Program-made: the position numbers and the translations under genes
Part shown: one piece after another, positions 36,283-45,172 of the stretch
How positions within the stretch are numbered: position 1 is the first letter of the stretch
How the letters are laid out: the number at the start of each line of letters is the position of its first letter
The notes under the pieces: generated by a model
Seen by the model: only the letters and a program-made list of their open reading frames with translations
The model's database searches: none
What the model was told of the DNA's origin: nothing
DNA from: Luteirhabdus pelagi
GTDB lineage: Bacteria; Bacteroidota; Bacteroidia; Flavobacteriales; Flavobacteriaceae
Assembly: GCF_016827595.1 (NCBI RefSeq)
Contig: NZ_JAECMS010000005.1
Span: forward strand, 281,672-345,671
DNA length: 64,000 nucleotides
Direction: 5' to 3'

Positions 36283-36768
36283 TTATTTTGAATTTGTTTG
36301 AAGCATGTTACCGCCTTGGGCACCATCCTTAGGATTTACAAACGCTTTAATATTTACGGTTTCCTTACCGTTCTTGGTGTTTGTAGTTATGGTTACGGTT
36401 TTGCTAACCTGGTTTTTACCACTTCCGTTGAACTTCACCAACAATTCACCTTCTTCACCTGGAGCAACAGGCTCTTTCGTGTACTCAGGTACAGTACATC
36501 CACAGCTACTTTTCGCGTTTACGATCATAAGAGGAGCATCTCCAGTATTTGTAAACTTGAATACTGTTTCAACAGCAGTTCCTTGTTCGATAGTTCCGAA
36601 GTCATGAACCTTCTTATCGAATTCCATTACTGGCATTTTAGTAGCATCGGCATCGCGTTCGGCAGCAGCGGCTACATTTTCTTCATTCACCTTATCGGCA
36701 GCGTTTTCCTTGCACGATACAAATGCTAAGGCTGAAAAAACGGCTACCATCAAAATTGATTTTTTCAT
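36283..36768 (-). CDS. DUF1573 lipoprotein
   Basis: 161 residues with lipobox AFVSC near residue 19 and a DUF1573 immunoglobulin-like domain at about 50-145 (KKVHDFGTIEQGTAVETVFKF, SSCGCTVPEYTKEPVAPGE, VTITTNTKNGKETVNI). The SCGCT pair of cysteines is typical. The function of the family is not established; it is envelope-exposed. It lies between nusB and yajC, with 50 and 11 bases of spacing. Confidence 0.92.
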   Translation of the reverse strand: MKKSILMVAVFSALAFVSCKENAADKVNEENVAAAAERDADATKMPVMEFDKKVHDFGTIEQGTAVETVFKFTNTGDAPLMIVNAKSSCGCTVPEYTKEPVAPGEEGELLVKFNGSGKNQVSKTVTITTNTKNGKETVNIKAFVNPKDGAQGGNMLQTNSK

Positions 36769-36817
36769 AGTATTTATTTTACGATTAAGCGGCGCTAATG
36801 TAAGGATTTTTTTGCTC

Positions 36818-37762
36818 TTATCGAAGACCCCTACCCATTTTGTTTAGTTTCCCATCCTTGGTATACTCCTTCACCAATTTATCAAGAATACCGTTGATAA
36901 AGATACTACTCTTAGGGGTAGAGTATTCTTTCGCAACCTCAAGGTATTCGTTAATACTGGCACGAACAGGAATAGAAGGAAAATATAGGAACTCAGATAT
37001 CCCCATTTTAAGGATAATCATATCGATTTCAGCGATACGCTCCTTATCCCAATTAGGTGTTTTTCCATCGATTTCCTCAGTCAGTTTTTCGTTGTTCAGA
37101 ATAACCTTTCGTAATAGCGTAAGGGCAAATTCGCGGTCATCATCATTTTTATACACATCGGGAAGCACAAGGCTGTGTGCATTCTTTGGAGAAATCTTCC
37201 CGAGCAACTTCATGATAGCGGTATTCACCATCGGAAAGTCATCGGCCCAGGTAAGTCGTGTATCTTCAATATAGTCGTAGAGCTTGTCATTCGGTGCAAC
37301 GACATTCTTATAAAACTTTGCAACGATATTACGATCTTCTTGCAAGGTAGGGTTGGACAATTCTAAATATTCCTTATACCACTCCTTTTCGCGTAACTCC
37401 TTAAACAATAAGCTCACGTATTCATCGTCGCGTTCCCAGTTATTCAACTTCTTGTTTTTAAGAAATTCCTGAAGATCCTGATGATCGGCCAGCAACTGAA
37501 TGGCTTTGTTATCGATGAAATTCCGGCTCGGATTTTTATCTTCTTGGGTAGCCAGATGCTTTTGTTTCGATTTGTTTAAAAAGTTTTCGGCATGGTTACG
37601 AACCTCTACGAGCAATTGCAATTGTAAGGCATATAAATCCTGTAATTGTTCCAAGCTGTAACGTAAAAATTTTTCCTGCTTATCCAGGTCGAGGTGTTCA
37701 CTTTGAAAAAAGGCGTAGATAGATTGTAAAACCTTTACCCTGATATGTCTTCTTGTAAGCAT
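36818..37762 (-). CDS. nusB: Transcription antitermination factor NusB (long Bacteroidota form)
   Basis: 314 residues, about twice the length of E. coli NusB. The NusB fold is at the C-terminus (about 180-305: DREFALTLLRKVILNNEKLTEEI, ERIAEIDMIILKMGISEFLYFPSIPVRASINEYLEVAKEYSTPKSSIFINGILDKL), and the N-terminal half starts with a NusB-like helix MLTRRHIRVKVLQSIYAFFQSE and adds a helical extension, as usual in this phylum. It is the first gene of the nusB-DUF1573-yajC cluster, and its leader begins with a terminator-like hairpin (37793-37815). Confidence 0.94.
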   Translation of the reverse strand: MLTRRHIRVKVLQSIYAFFQSEHLDLDKQEKFLRYSLEQLQDLYALQLQLLVEVRNHAENFLNKSKQKHLATQEDKNPSRNFIDNKAIQLLADHQDLQEFLKNKKLNNWERDDEYVSLLFKELREKEWYKEYLELSNPTLQEDRNIVAKFYKNVVAPNDKLYDYIEDTRLTWADDFPMVNTAIMKLLGKISPKNAHSLVLPDVYKNDDDREFALTLLRKVILNNEKLTEEIDGKTPNWDKERIAEIDMIILKMGISEFLYFPSIPVRASINEYLEVAKEYSTPKSSIFINGILDKLVKEYTKDGKLNKMGRGLR

Positions 37763-37783
37763 AGACTATTGAAAAGAACCGTT

Positions 37784-37815
37784 AAAAAACAACGCACAAG
37801 GAGTGACCCTGTGCG
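37784..37815 (-). terminator. Terminator-like hairpin between the leucine dehydrogenase gene and nusB
   Basis: On the minus strand, CGCACAGG (37815-37808) pairs with CCTTGTGCG (37801-37793, one bulged base) and is followed by TTGTTTTTT. It can end the dehydrogenase transcript, but it lies at or just after the predicted nusB transcription start. Confidence 0.7.
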
Positions 37816-37818
37816 CTG

Positions 37819-37826
37819 CAAATATA
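37819..37826 (-). promoter_or_regulatory. -7 promoter element of nusB
   Basis: TATATTTG on the minus strand, a full match to TAnnTTTG, about 57 bases before the ATG and immediately upstream of the terminator-like hairpin. Confidence 0.6.
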
Positions 37827-37851
37827 CTATTTCAGAATCGTTATTGAAACC

Positions 37852-38949
37852 TTACTTTTCGTTTTTTCTGGCATCGATTCTTGACTGCGCAATATTGAAA
37901 GCTGCCTGATGTGTTGTAATATCATTGCTATCAGCATGCTTCAAAATCTCTAAGGTAGTATTATAGATATTTTCGGTCTTGCGAATGATTTCCTTCTTAC
38001 CGTAATCTTCCAATTCCGCATACACATTAATAATTCCACCAGCATTGATCAAGAAATCAGGAGCGTAAACAATCCCTTTTTCCTGAAGCAATTTACCATG
38101 CTTCTGCTCTTCCGCCAACTGATTGTTCGCCGCGCCAGCAATTACCTTTGCTTTCAATTGATCGATCGTAATATCATTCACGGTAGCTCCTAACGCACAA
38201 GGTGCGTAAATATCCATTTCTTCACCATAAAGATTATTCCCACCGTAAATTTCTACGCTATACTTATCGCGTACTTCGGCCAAACGGTCTTGATTGATAT
38301 CTGCAATAAATACTCTTGCGCCTTCGTTGGAAAGGTGTTCGACCAATGCTTCACCTACATTTCCAATACCCTGAACATATACGGTACGGTCTTCCAAGAC
38401 ATCACTTCCAAAAGCATGCTTGGCAGCAGCCTTCATTCCCATAAACACACCATAAGCAGTGATTGGAGAAGGATTGCCGGCACCCCCTTTTTCTTCCGAG
38501 ATTCCCGTAACATAAGGTGTTACCGTTCGCACAAGGTCCATATCGGACGTTTCCATCCCAACATCCTCTGCAGTGATATATTTTCCGTTTAGTGAGTGCA
38601 CAAACTCCCCAAAACGCTTCATCAGCTCTGGGGTCTTTTGGGTTCTAGCATCGCCGATTATAACGGCTTTCCCGCCACCCAAGTTTAAGCCTGTGATTGC
38701 AGACTTATATGTCATTCCCCGGCTTAATCGCAACACATCGTTTAAAGCTTCCCATTCACTGGTATATTGCCACATACGAGTACCGCCCAAGGCAGGTCCC
38801 AAAACCGTATTGTGAATCCCGATTATTGCTTTTAATCCTGTATCTTTGTCGTTGCAGAAAACGATCTGCTCATGGTCATCGAATGAAAGTTGACCAAAAA
38901 CCGGATCTTGTTTCTGAAGTTCTTTCGCGTTAACTACTTCTGTCATCAT
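37852..38949 (-). CDS. Glu/Leu/Phe/Val dehydrogenase (leucine dehydrogenase-like)
   Basis: 365 residues of the leucine/phenylalanine/valine dehydrogenase branch: N-terminal substrate domain with IGIHNTVLGPALGGTRMW, the catalytic lysine in LNLGGGKAVIIGD, TAEDVGMETSDMD, and a Rossmann domain with VQGIGNVGEALVEHL and AGAANNQLAE. It deaminates branched-chain amino acids with NAD+. Start MM leaves 38946 as an alternative. A strong promoter precedes it and a hairpin follows. It could feed leucine towards the HMG-CoA lyase encoded at 31.3-32.2 kb. Confidence 0.94.
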   Translation of the reverse strand: MMTEVVNAKELQKQDPVFGQLSFDDHEQIVFCNDKDTGLKAIIGIHNTVLGPALGGTRMWQYTSEWEALNDVLRLSRGMTYKSAITGLNLGGGKAVIIGDARTQKTPELMKRFGEFVHSLNGKYITAEDVGMETSDMDLVRTVTPYVTGISEEKGGAGNPSPITAYGVFMGMKAAAKHAFGSDVLEDRTVYVQGIGNVGEALVEHLSNEGARVFIADINQDRLAEVRDKYSVEIYGGNNLYGEEMDIYAPCALGATVNDITIDQLKAKVIAGAANNQLAEEQKHGKLLQEKGIVYAPDFLINAGGIINVYAELEDYGKKEIIRKTENIYNTTLEILKHADSNDITTHQAAFNIAQSRIDARKNEK

Positions 38950-38984
38950 ACGTTACAAATTATGCATTCCATAAAATGGAGGTG

Positions 38985-39016
38985 CAAAAATAGCGGTTTG
39001 GTGACATTCGTACAAA
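38985..39016 (-). promoter_or_regulatory. Promoter of the leucine dehydrogenase-like gene
   Basis: Minus-strand TTTG (39013-39016), a 20-base spacer, then TATTTTTG (38985-38992), 36 bases before the ATG. Confidence 0.7.
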
Positions 39017-39065
39017 GAATTTCAAGTTAAAGTATCAATTTGTTAATAATTTCCTGTCCGCCTTC

Positions 39066-40820
39066 ATGAAAGAACTAAAGTACCTCAACAAATATTTCAG
39101 AAAATACTGGGGACGCTTGCTATTAGGCCTTCTCATTACCATCGCAGCCTCTATTTTCAAAATAGTCGTTCCGAAGGTTATTGGTGATTCGGTAGATGTC
39201 GTGCGACAATATTTGGACGGTACCATCACTGACCTTGAGGTGGTGAAATCGGAGCTTTTAGAGGATATTCTCTGGATTCTCGGCGCGGCGCTGTTGGCTG
39301 CTTTCTTCACCTTCATTATGCGACAAACAATTATTGTGGTTTCTCGTTATATCGAATACGATTTGAAGAATGAGGTTTTTCAGCAGTATGAGCGACTTTC
39401 CTTAGCATTCTACAAGCAAAACAGAACGGGCGACTTGATGAACCGTATTAGCGAGGATGTTTCAAAGGTTCGTCTATATGTAGGACCAGCGGTTATGTAC
39501 AGTACCACGACGATTACTTTATTTATCGTAGCCATTTCGTATATGTTCTATATCGCTCCTACGCTTACGCTTTACGCGGTAGCTCCCTTACCAATTTTAT
39601 CGATAGCGATTTATAGGCTAAGTGTAGCCATTAATAAGCGAAGTACGATTGTGCAGCAGTATCTATCGAAGCTTACGTCTTATACCCAGGAAAGTTTTAG
39701 CGGAGTGGCAGTCATTAAGGCGTATGGTATCGAACCAAGAACCAATAGAGGGTTTGAAGACCTTGCCGAGCAAAGTCGTGAAAAGAACATTGATTTGGCC
39801 AAGGTTCAGGCATTATTCTTCCCCTTAATGATTTTATTGATCGGCGTTAGTAATATTTTGGTGATCTACATAGGCGGCTTGCAATATATTAATGGTACTA
39901 TCGATTTTGGTACTATCGTAGAATTTTTGATTTATGTGAATATGCTCACTTGGCCCGTCGCAATCGTCGGATGGGTTAGTAGTATGGTACAGCAGGCTGA
40001 AGCTTCCCAAAAACGAATTAATGAGTTTTTGAATCATGTGCCTACCGTTCAGAATAAAGTGGAAGCACCTACTGAAATCAGCGGTCAGATACGTTTTGAA
40101 AACGTTACTTTCACCTATCCTGATACCAATATTACCGCCTTAAAAGGACTTTCCTTTAGCATCAATCCTGGTGAAACCTTATCGATTATTGGACATACCG
40201 GTGCTGGAAAATCGACGATTCTGGAATTAATAGGACGCTTGTACGATATTGAAGAAGGGCAGATTTTAATCGATGGCAAACCGATCACCGAAATGAATTT
40301 AGAAAGTCTCCGCAGCAGTATTGGTTATGTGCCCCAGGATGCGTTTTTGTTCTCTGAATCTATTAAAGACAACATTCGCTTCGGGAAAGAAACAGCTTCC
40401 GAACAAGAAGTAATCGAAGCAGCCAAGCGTGCGGCCGTTCACGACAATATCGTCGGTTTCAGTAAAGGGTACGATACAGTTCTGGGCGAACGGGGCATCA
40501 CCTTAAGCGGCGGACAAAAACAACGGGTTTCTATTGCTAGAGCAATCATAAAGGATCCCTCTATTTTGTTGTTCGACGATTGCCTTTCAGCAGTGGATAC
40601 CGAAACAGAGGAGGAAATCCTTCAAAACCTGCATGAGATTTCACAGGACAAAACCACTATTATTGTAAGTCACCGTGTTTCTTCAGCAAAAAACGCAGAC
40701 CACATCATCGTTTTGGATGAAGGAACTATCATTCAGCGTGGCACCCATTCTGAATTGATCCAACAGCAAGGCTATTACAAGGAACTGTATGAAAAGCAGC
40801 TGTCGGAAAAAGAAATGTAA
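39066..40820 (+). CDS. ABC exporter, fused permease/ATPase
   Basis: 584 residues, a half-transporter that would dimerise. Six membrane helices occupy residues about 15-300 (type 1 exporter domain, with the coupling segment RTGDLMNRISEDVSKVR), followed by an ATPase domain: Walker A GHTGAGKST near 376, signature LSGGQKQR near 482, Walker B ILLFDDCLSAVDTETE and the switch His in IIVSHRVSS. The substrate, lipid or drug, cannot be told from sequence. It is divergent from the leucine dehydrogenase-like gene. Confidence 0.94.
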   Translation: MKELKYLNKYFRKYWGRLLLGLLITIAASIFKIVVPKVIGDSVDVVRQYLDGTITDLEVVKSELLEDILWILGAALLAAFFTFIMRQTIIVVSRYIEYDLKNEVFQQYERLSLAFYKQNRTGDLMNRISEDVSKVRLYVGPAVMYSTTTITLFIVAISYMFYIAPTLTLYAVAPLPILSIAIYRLSVAINKRSTIVQQYLSKLTSYTQESFSGVAVIKAYGIEPRTNRGFEDLAEQSREKNIDLAKVQALFFPLMILLIGVSNILVIYIGGLQYINGTIDFGTIVEFLIYVNMLTWPVAIVGWVSSMVQQAEASQKRINEFLNHVPTVQNKVEAPTEISGQIRFENVTFTYPDTNITALKGLSFSINPGETLSIIGHTGAGKSTILELIGRLYDIEEGQILIDGKPITEMNLESLRSSIGYVPQDAFLFSESIKDNIRFGKETASEQEVIEAAKRAAVHDNIVGFSKGYDTVLGERGITLSGGQKQRVSIARAIIKDPSILLFDDCLSAVDTETEEEILQNLHEISQDKTTIIVSHRVSSAKNADHIIVLDEGTIIQRGTHSELIQQQGYYKELYEKQLSEKEM

Positions 40821-40825
40821 CTTTA

Positions 40826-40857
40826 TTTGCCTTATTAGCATTTTTTTTAGATTTTTG
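40826..40857 (+). promoter_or_regulatory. Promoter of the PUR-type gene
   Basis: TTTG at 40826-40829, an 18-base spacer, and TAGATTTTTG at 40848-40857, 27 bases before the ATG. Confidence 0.6.
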
Positions 40858-40883
40858 GCACAACTGTAACCTAAACTAACACA

Positions 40884-41270
40884 ATGAGCGATCAGAATAC
40901 GATGGAGAGAGACGAAATTTTCTCAAAAGTGATGCGTGCGGGACGACGCACTTATTTTTTTGATGTACGCGAAACACGAGCGGGCGATTATTACCTAACG
41001 ATTACGGAAAGTAAAAAGTTTACGAACGACGATGGATCTTACCACTACAAAAAGCATAAGATTTATTTATACAAAGAAGACTTCGCAGATTTCCGTGATA
41101 ACTTAGAAGAAATGACCGATTACATCGTAAATGAAAAAGGTGAAGAGGTTATCAGCGAACGTCACCAAAAGGACTATCAACCTGAAAACAACTATTCGGA
41201 CGAACAAAGCAACGGTGAAAGCAGCGGTTCTGCCAACGAATTTACCGATATCGATTTCGATGATATATAA
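40884..41270 (+). CDS. PUR-alpha-like DUF3276 nucleic-acid-binding protein
   Basis: 128 residues with the PUR fold core RDEIFSKVMRAGRRTYFFDVRETRAGDYYLTITESKK split over the first repeat, then HKIYLYKEDFADFRDNLEEMTDYI. DUF3276 members are the bacterial relatives of PUR-alpha and bind single-stranded nucleic acid. The C-terminal 40 residues are acidic and low in complexity. It has its own promoter and terminator. The cellular role is not established. Confidence 0.93.
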   Translation: MSDQNTMERDEIFSKVMRAGRRTYFFDVRETRAGDYYLTITESKKFTNDDGSYHYKKHKIYLYKEDFADFRDNLEEMTDYIVNEKGEEVISERHQKDYQPENNYSDEQSNGESSGSANEFTDIDFDDI

Positions 41271-41293
41271 GGTCTTTATCCAATAAAATTTTG

Positions 41294-41323
41294 AAAACCG
41301 TCCAAATCTTTGGGCGGTTTTTT
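41294..41323 (+). terminator. Intrinsic terminator after the PUR-type gene
   Basis: Stem AAAACCGTCC/GGGCGGTTTT (one G-U pair) with an eight-base loop, followed by a T-rich run. Confidence 0.85.
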
Positions 41324-41345
41324 ATTTTTATACAAAATTGAATTC

Positions 41346-43859
41346 ATGAAAAAGCTATTCGCTACCCTCCTTTTCCTGTTTAGCATTGCATCCTTTTCAC
41401 AGGAAACATCCGTATCACTAGCATATTATCTTCCAGATACCGTCTCCTACGACGAAACCATTCCTACCCCTGAATCGGTCATCGGCCATCAAGTAGGCGA
41501 ATGGCATGTAAGCCATGATAAGCTGGTGATGTACATGAAGGAGCTTGCAGACGTTAGCGATCGCATTACAATCGAAAACCGAGGTACCACTTTTGAAGGC
41601 AGACCGCTACTTCTTCTAACAGTAACAAGTCCTGAAAACCACCAAAATCTTTCATCCATACAACAACAGCACCAACAAATTGTGGAAAGTGGCGATGCCG
41701 ATGTTACCAATATGCCCATCGTGGTGTACCAAGGGTTTTCCATTCATGGAAATGAAGCTAGTGGCTCGAATGCGGCACTGTTGTTAGCCTATCACTTAGC
41801 GGCAGCGCAGGGATCGGAAATCGAAAACTTGCTTCAGAATACGGTAATTTTACTAGACCCATCCTTCAATCCGGATGGGTTGCAGCGTTTTTCGCAGTGG
41901 GTGAATACCCATAAGAGCCTGCATTTGAATCCAGATCCGAACGATCGAGAGTATGATGAAATTTGGCCGGGCGGCCGCACCAACCACTATTGGTTCGACA
42001 TGAACCGCGATTGGTTGCCTGTTCAGTTGCCGGAAAGTCGCGCCCGAATTGAAACCTTTCATAAATGGTACCCTAACATTTTAACCGACCATCACGAAAT
42101 GGGGACAAATGCTTCCTTTTTCTTTCAACCCGGTATTCCGTCGCGAACCCATCCGCTAACACCTCAGCAGAACCAAGATTTAACGGCCGATATTGGGAAC
42201 TTTCACGCAAAGGCATTCGATGAAATTGGGAGTTTGTACTATACCAAAGAAAGCTTCGATGATTTTTACTATGGAAAAGGCTCTACTTTTCCCGACATCA
42301 ATGGTGGTATCGGAATTCTGTTTGAACAAGCTTCTTCTCGCGGCCATGTTCAGGAAAGTGAAAATGGGCTGCTAACATTTCCCTTCACCATAAGAAATCA
42401 ACTTACTGCTGCTTTTTCAACCTTGGAAGCAGCACAAAAGATGCGACAGGAATTGCTTTCGTATCAACAAAAATTCTTCAACGAGGCTCGTAGTGAAGCC
42501 AATGGAAAACCGGCTATTGTTTTTGGGGATGAAAAGGATCCTTCAAAAACGTTTCATTTAGCTGAAATCCTGAATCGACATAAAATAAAACTTTATTCCC
42601 TTGAAAAGGATATTACGCTCAATGGAAAAACCTTCACTAAAGGAAACGCTTATGTAGTTCCCAAAGACCAACGCCAATATCGCTTGATTGAAGCCATGTT
42701 CGAAAAGCGAACCGAATTTCAGGACAGTCTGTTTTACGATGTAAGTGCATGGAAATTACCCTTAGCCTTCAACCTTCCCTATGCCGAGAATGTTGCTGGC
42801 AGTTCTAAAGGCTCGGAAGTAACGGACTTAAAAAATCCGATTCCCACACCTCCCAGTCGCTCCAACTATGCCTATCTCATGCCATGGTCCGATTATTACG
42901 CTCCAAAAGCACTACATGCAGTATTGGAAAAAGGTATCCGAGCGAAAGTGGCTTTGAAGCAATTCAGCTTGGAAAACAAGGAATACGATTATGGTACCAT
43001 CCTTATTCCGGTGGTGGGACAGTCAATGTCGCCTCAGGAATTGCATCGTTTTGTAAGCGATCTCAGCAAAAGCTCGCATCAACCGATCGTAGGAGTTTCT
43101 ACGGGACTTTCGGAAGGCATCAATTTGGGAAGTCGAAATTTTGCAGCCCTTTCAGCACCTAAGGTTGCGGTATTGGTGGGTGATGGTGTTTCTTCCTATG
43201 ATGCAGGTGAAATCTGGCATTTATTCGATACCCGCTATAACATTCCCATCACGAAGCTCGATACTCGAAATCTAGGCAGAACCGATTTAAGTCGCTATAC
43301 CGATATTATCGTTCCTAATAGTTACGGAAGTACCTTCGATACGATGATGGGTGAAAAATTGTCCCGTTGGGTTGAAGATGGCGGAACCTTGATTGGATAT
43401 AAGAATTCGGGACGTTGGATGGATAAATTGAAGTTGGCCTCCCTCGATTTCAAAACTCGAAAGGATACTGCACAAAACATTTCCTTCGAACAGCGCCAGG
43501 ATTATTATGGTGCTAAGGGAATTGGCGGCGCTATTTTTGAGACCAAGCTGGATAGAACCCATCCAATTGCTTTTGGGTATACAAGTGAAACCTTGCCCGT
43601 ATTCAGAAATTCAACCTTGTTCCTAAAACCAGAACCCAACAGCTTTGACAACCCGATTTTGTATACCGATTCTCCTTTAATGAGTGGTTATATAGATGAT
43701 GCCAATCTAGAGGAATTGAAAAATACCGCTGCGGTACGAATTGGCAGAAAAGGTCGTGGTCGCGTTATTTACTTTACCGATAACACCAATTTCAGGGCGT
43801 TTTGGTACGGCACCAACAAATTATTGATGAATACCATCTTTTTTGGAGGTGAAATGTAA
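41346..43859 (+). CDS. Secreted M14 family zinc carboxypeptidase
   Basis: 837 residues starting at the ATG that begins the signal peptide MKKLFATLLFLFSIASFSQ; an in-frame start 12 codons upstream lies inside the terminator of the previous gene. The M14 peptidase domain covers about 50-370: zinc ligands His and Glu in SIHGNEASGSNA and a later His in LTDHHEMGTNASFFFQPG, with catalytic Glu in GIGILFEQAS. The C-terminal half has a class I glutamine-amidotransferase-like region (TDIIVPNSYGS...RWVEDGGTLIGYKNSG), a known combination in this group. It probably digests peptides in the periplasm or outside the cell. Confidence 0.93.
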   Translation: MKKLFATLLFLFSIASFSQETSVSLAYYLPDTVSYDETIPTPESVIGHQVGEWHVSHDKLVMYMKELADVSDRITIENRGTTFEGRPLLLLTVTSPENHQNLSSIQQQHQQIVESGDADVTNMPIVVYQGFSIHGNEASGSNAALLLAYHLAAAQGSEIENLLQNTVILLDPSFNPDGLQRFSQWVNTHKSLHLNPDPNDREYDEIWPGGRTNHYWFDMNRDWLPVQLPESRARIETFHKWYPNILTDHHEMGTNASFFFQPGIPSRTHPLTPQQNQDLTADIGNFHAKAFDEIGSLYYTKESFDDFYYGKGSTFPDINGGIGILFEQASSRGHVQESENGLLTFPFTIRNQLTAAFSTLEAAQKMRQELLSYQQKFFNEARSEANGKPAIVFGDEKDPSKTFHLAEILNRHKIKLYSLEKDITLNGKTFTKGNAYVVPKDQRQYRLIEAMFEKRTEFQDSLFYDVSAWKLPLAFNLPYAENVAGSSKGSEVTDLKNPIPTPPSRSNYAYLMPWSDYYAPKALHAVLEKGIRAKVALKQFSLENKEYDYGTILIPVVGQSMSPQELHRFVSDLSKSSHQPIVGVSTGLSEGINLGSRNFAALSAPKVAVLVGDGVSSYDAGEIWHLFDTRYNIPITKLDTRNLGRTDLSRYTDIIVPNSYGSTFDTMMGEKLSRWVEDGGTLIGYKNSGRWMDKLKLASLDFKTRKDTAQNISFEQRQDYYGAKGIGGAIFETKLDRTHPIAFGYTSETLPVFRNSTLFLKPEPNSFDNPILYTDSPLMSGYIDDANLEELKNTAAVRIGRKGRGRVIYFTDNTNFRAFWYGTNKLLMNTIFFGGEM

Positions 43860-43865
43860 GTAGCT

Positions 43866-45080
43866 TTATTCAGATAACAGCGCCTCTACATTCGCTTCGA
43901 ATTCTTTTTGAAACGCTTGGTATTTTTCGCCAGTTGCTGGACCGTTGAAGCCGGAATGAATCTTTCGAACCTTTCCCTGCTTATCGACAAAAATAAGGGT
44001 GGGATACGATTTCACATCGGTAAGCATAGGAAGTTTTTCATGTGCTCGTTGCTTGCTGTCGCTTCCCACCTGTGCCAACAATATCGGATATGGAATGCCT
44101 ACAGCCTTTTTCAATTTCTCAAGAGAAGCGATTGCTTTTTCTTCAGTGGGTGCATACTCGAAAGCCAATGCCACAATGGCAAGTTTATCCTCATCTTGGG
44201 TATCGTAAAAATCCACTAAATATCTGGTTTCATCCAAGCAATTTGGGCACCAACTGCCCATTAACTGAACGAGTGTAACCTTATCCTTAAAATAAGGGTC
44301 ATCAAATCGCAGCGTGTCGCCTTTCAACGTTGGAAATGCAAAATGAATGCTATCGTATTCTTTCTTTAGGGCTACAAGAGTATCTGCTTCCGGAAGTTCG
44401 TAGGCTTCGTTTCGCTTTGCTTCAAAACGTTCCTTCCAATGATTCCCGCTGTAGAACATCCCTTCTATCACACTATCATTTTCCTTCACCTGTCCTTCAA
44501 ATAAAAAGGCGTGCGCGCCATCGAAGGTTGAAAGTTTTAGCGAATCGTTTTCAATAATCCCGTCCAAATAACGATAATCGCCAGTAGTGGTTTGAAAGGT
44601 TCCCGTAACGCGATTCCCCCTTTGCTTAAACACGCCTTTTGCCAAATATTTTTCAGAGGGATTGTTAGGACTAAAAACAGTTTCCCAAGTACCCGTTACT
44701 ATAGTGGAAGGCGCCTCATCGATGTGAAACCGAGGTTTTCTACCAAATTGCATGGTTATGGGAATGGAGCGATTTCGGTTCGGTTGAAGAAACACGCCTC
44801 CTATGGAGTCCTTGGTAAATGTTCCCTTGATGACGCCTTCAAAAACGGGATGCTGAATGATGATAGAGTCGTTTTTTAGCTTCACATCTGTAATGTCGAT
44901 ACGTTCTTCAGCATTGATAAAAGTCATAGTAGTATCCGAATTCAACTCCAATAAAAATGGAATTTCCTTTTCATCATCCAACAACAAGGTGGCTCGCCAC
45001 GGACCGGCTTTAATGACTTCGGTATCCTTTCCGCAGGAAAAAAGAAGCAGCAATAATAGTATCGCGATGAAATGTCTCAT
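43866..45080 (-). CDS. Lipoprotein with C-terminal TlpA-like thioredoxin domain
   Basis: 404 residues: lipobox LLLFSC near residue 16, an N-terminal beta-rich region of about 220 residues with no recognised function, and a thioredoxin domain with the redox motif LMGSWCPNCLDETR near residue 280 and cis-proline MLTDVKSYPTLIFVDKQGK. It probably works as a periplasmic or surface disulfide reductase. It is convergent with the carboxypeptidase gene, six bases apart, and divergent from pheT. Confidence 0.88.
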   Translation of the reverse strand: MRHFIAILLLLLLFSCGKDTEVIKAGPWRATLLLDDEKEIPFLLELNSDTTMTFINAEERIDITDVKLKNDSIIIQHPVFEGVIKGTFTKDSIGGVFLQPNRNRSIPITMQFGRKPRFHIDEAPSTIVTGTWETVFSPNNPSEKYLAKGVFKQRGNRVTGTFQTTTGDYRYLDGIIENDSLKLSTFDGAHAFLFEGQVKENDSVIEGMFYSGNHWKERFEAKRNEAYELPEADTLVALKKEYDSIHFAFPTLKGDTLRFDDPYFKDKVTLVQLMGSWCPNCLDETRYLVDFYDTQDEDKLAIVALAFEYAPTEEKAIASLEKLKKAVGIPYPILLAQVGSDSKQRAHEKLPMLTDVKSYPTLIFVDKQGKVRKIHSGFNGPATGEKYQAFQKEFEANVEALLSE

Positions 45081-45141
45081 AAATACAGTTTAAAAGGCAC
45101 GGGAAATACTCAAAAATAACCACAAAAAATGGCATAAATAC

Positions 45142-45149
45142 TATCTTTG
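45142..45149 (+). promoter_or_regulatory. -7 promoter element of pheT
   Basis: TATCTTTG, a full match to TAnnTTTG, 23 bases before the ATG. Confidence 0.6.
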
Positions 45150-45172
45150 CGTTCTGTTAAGAATTTTTTGGA

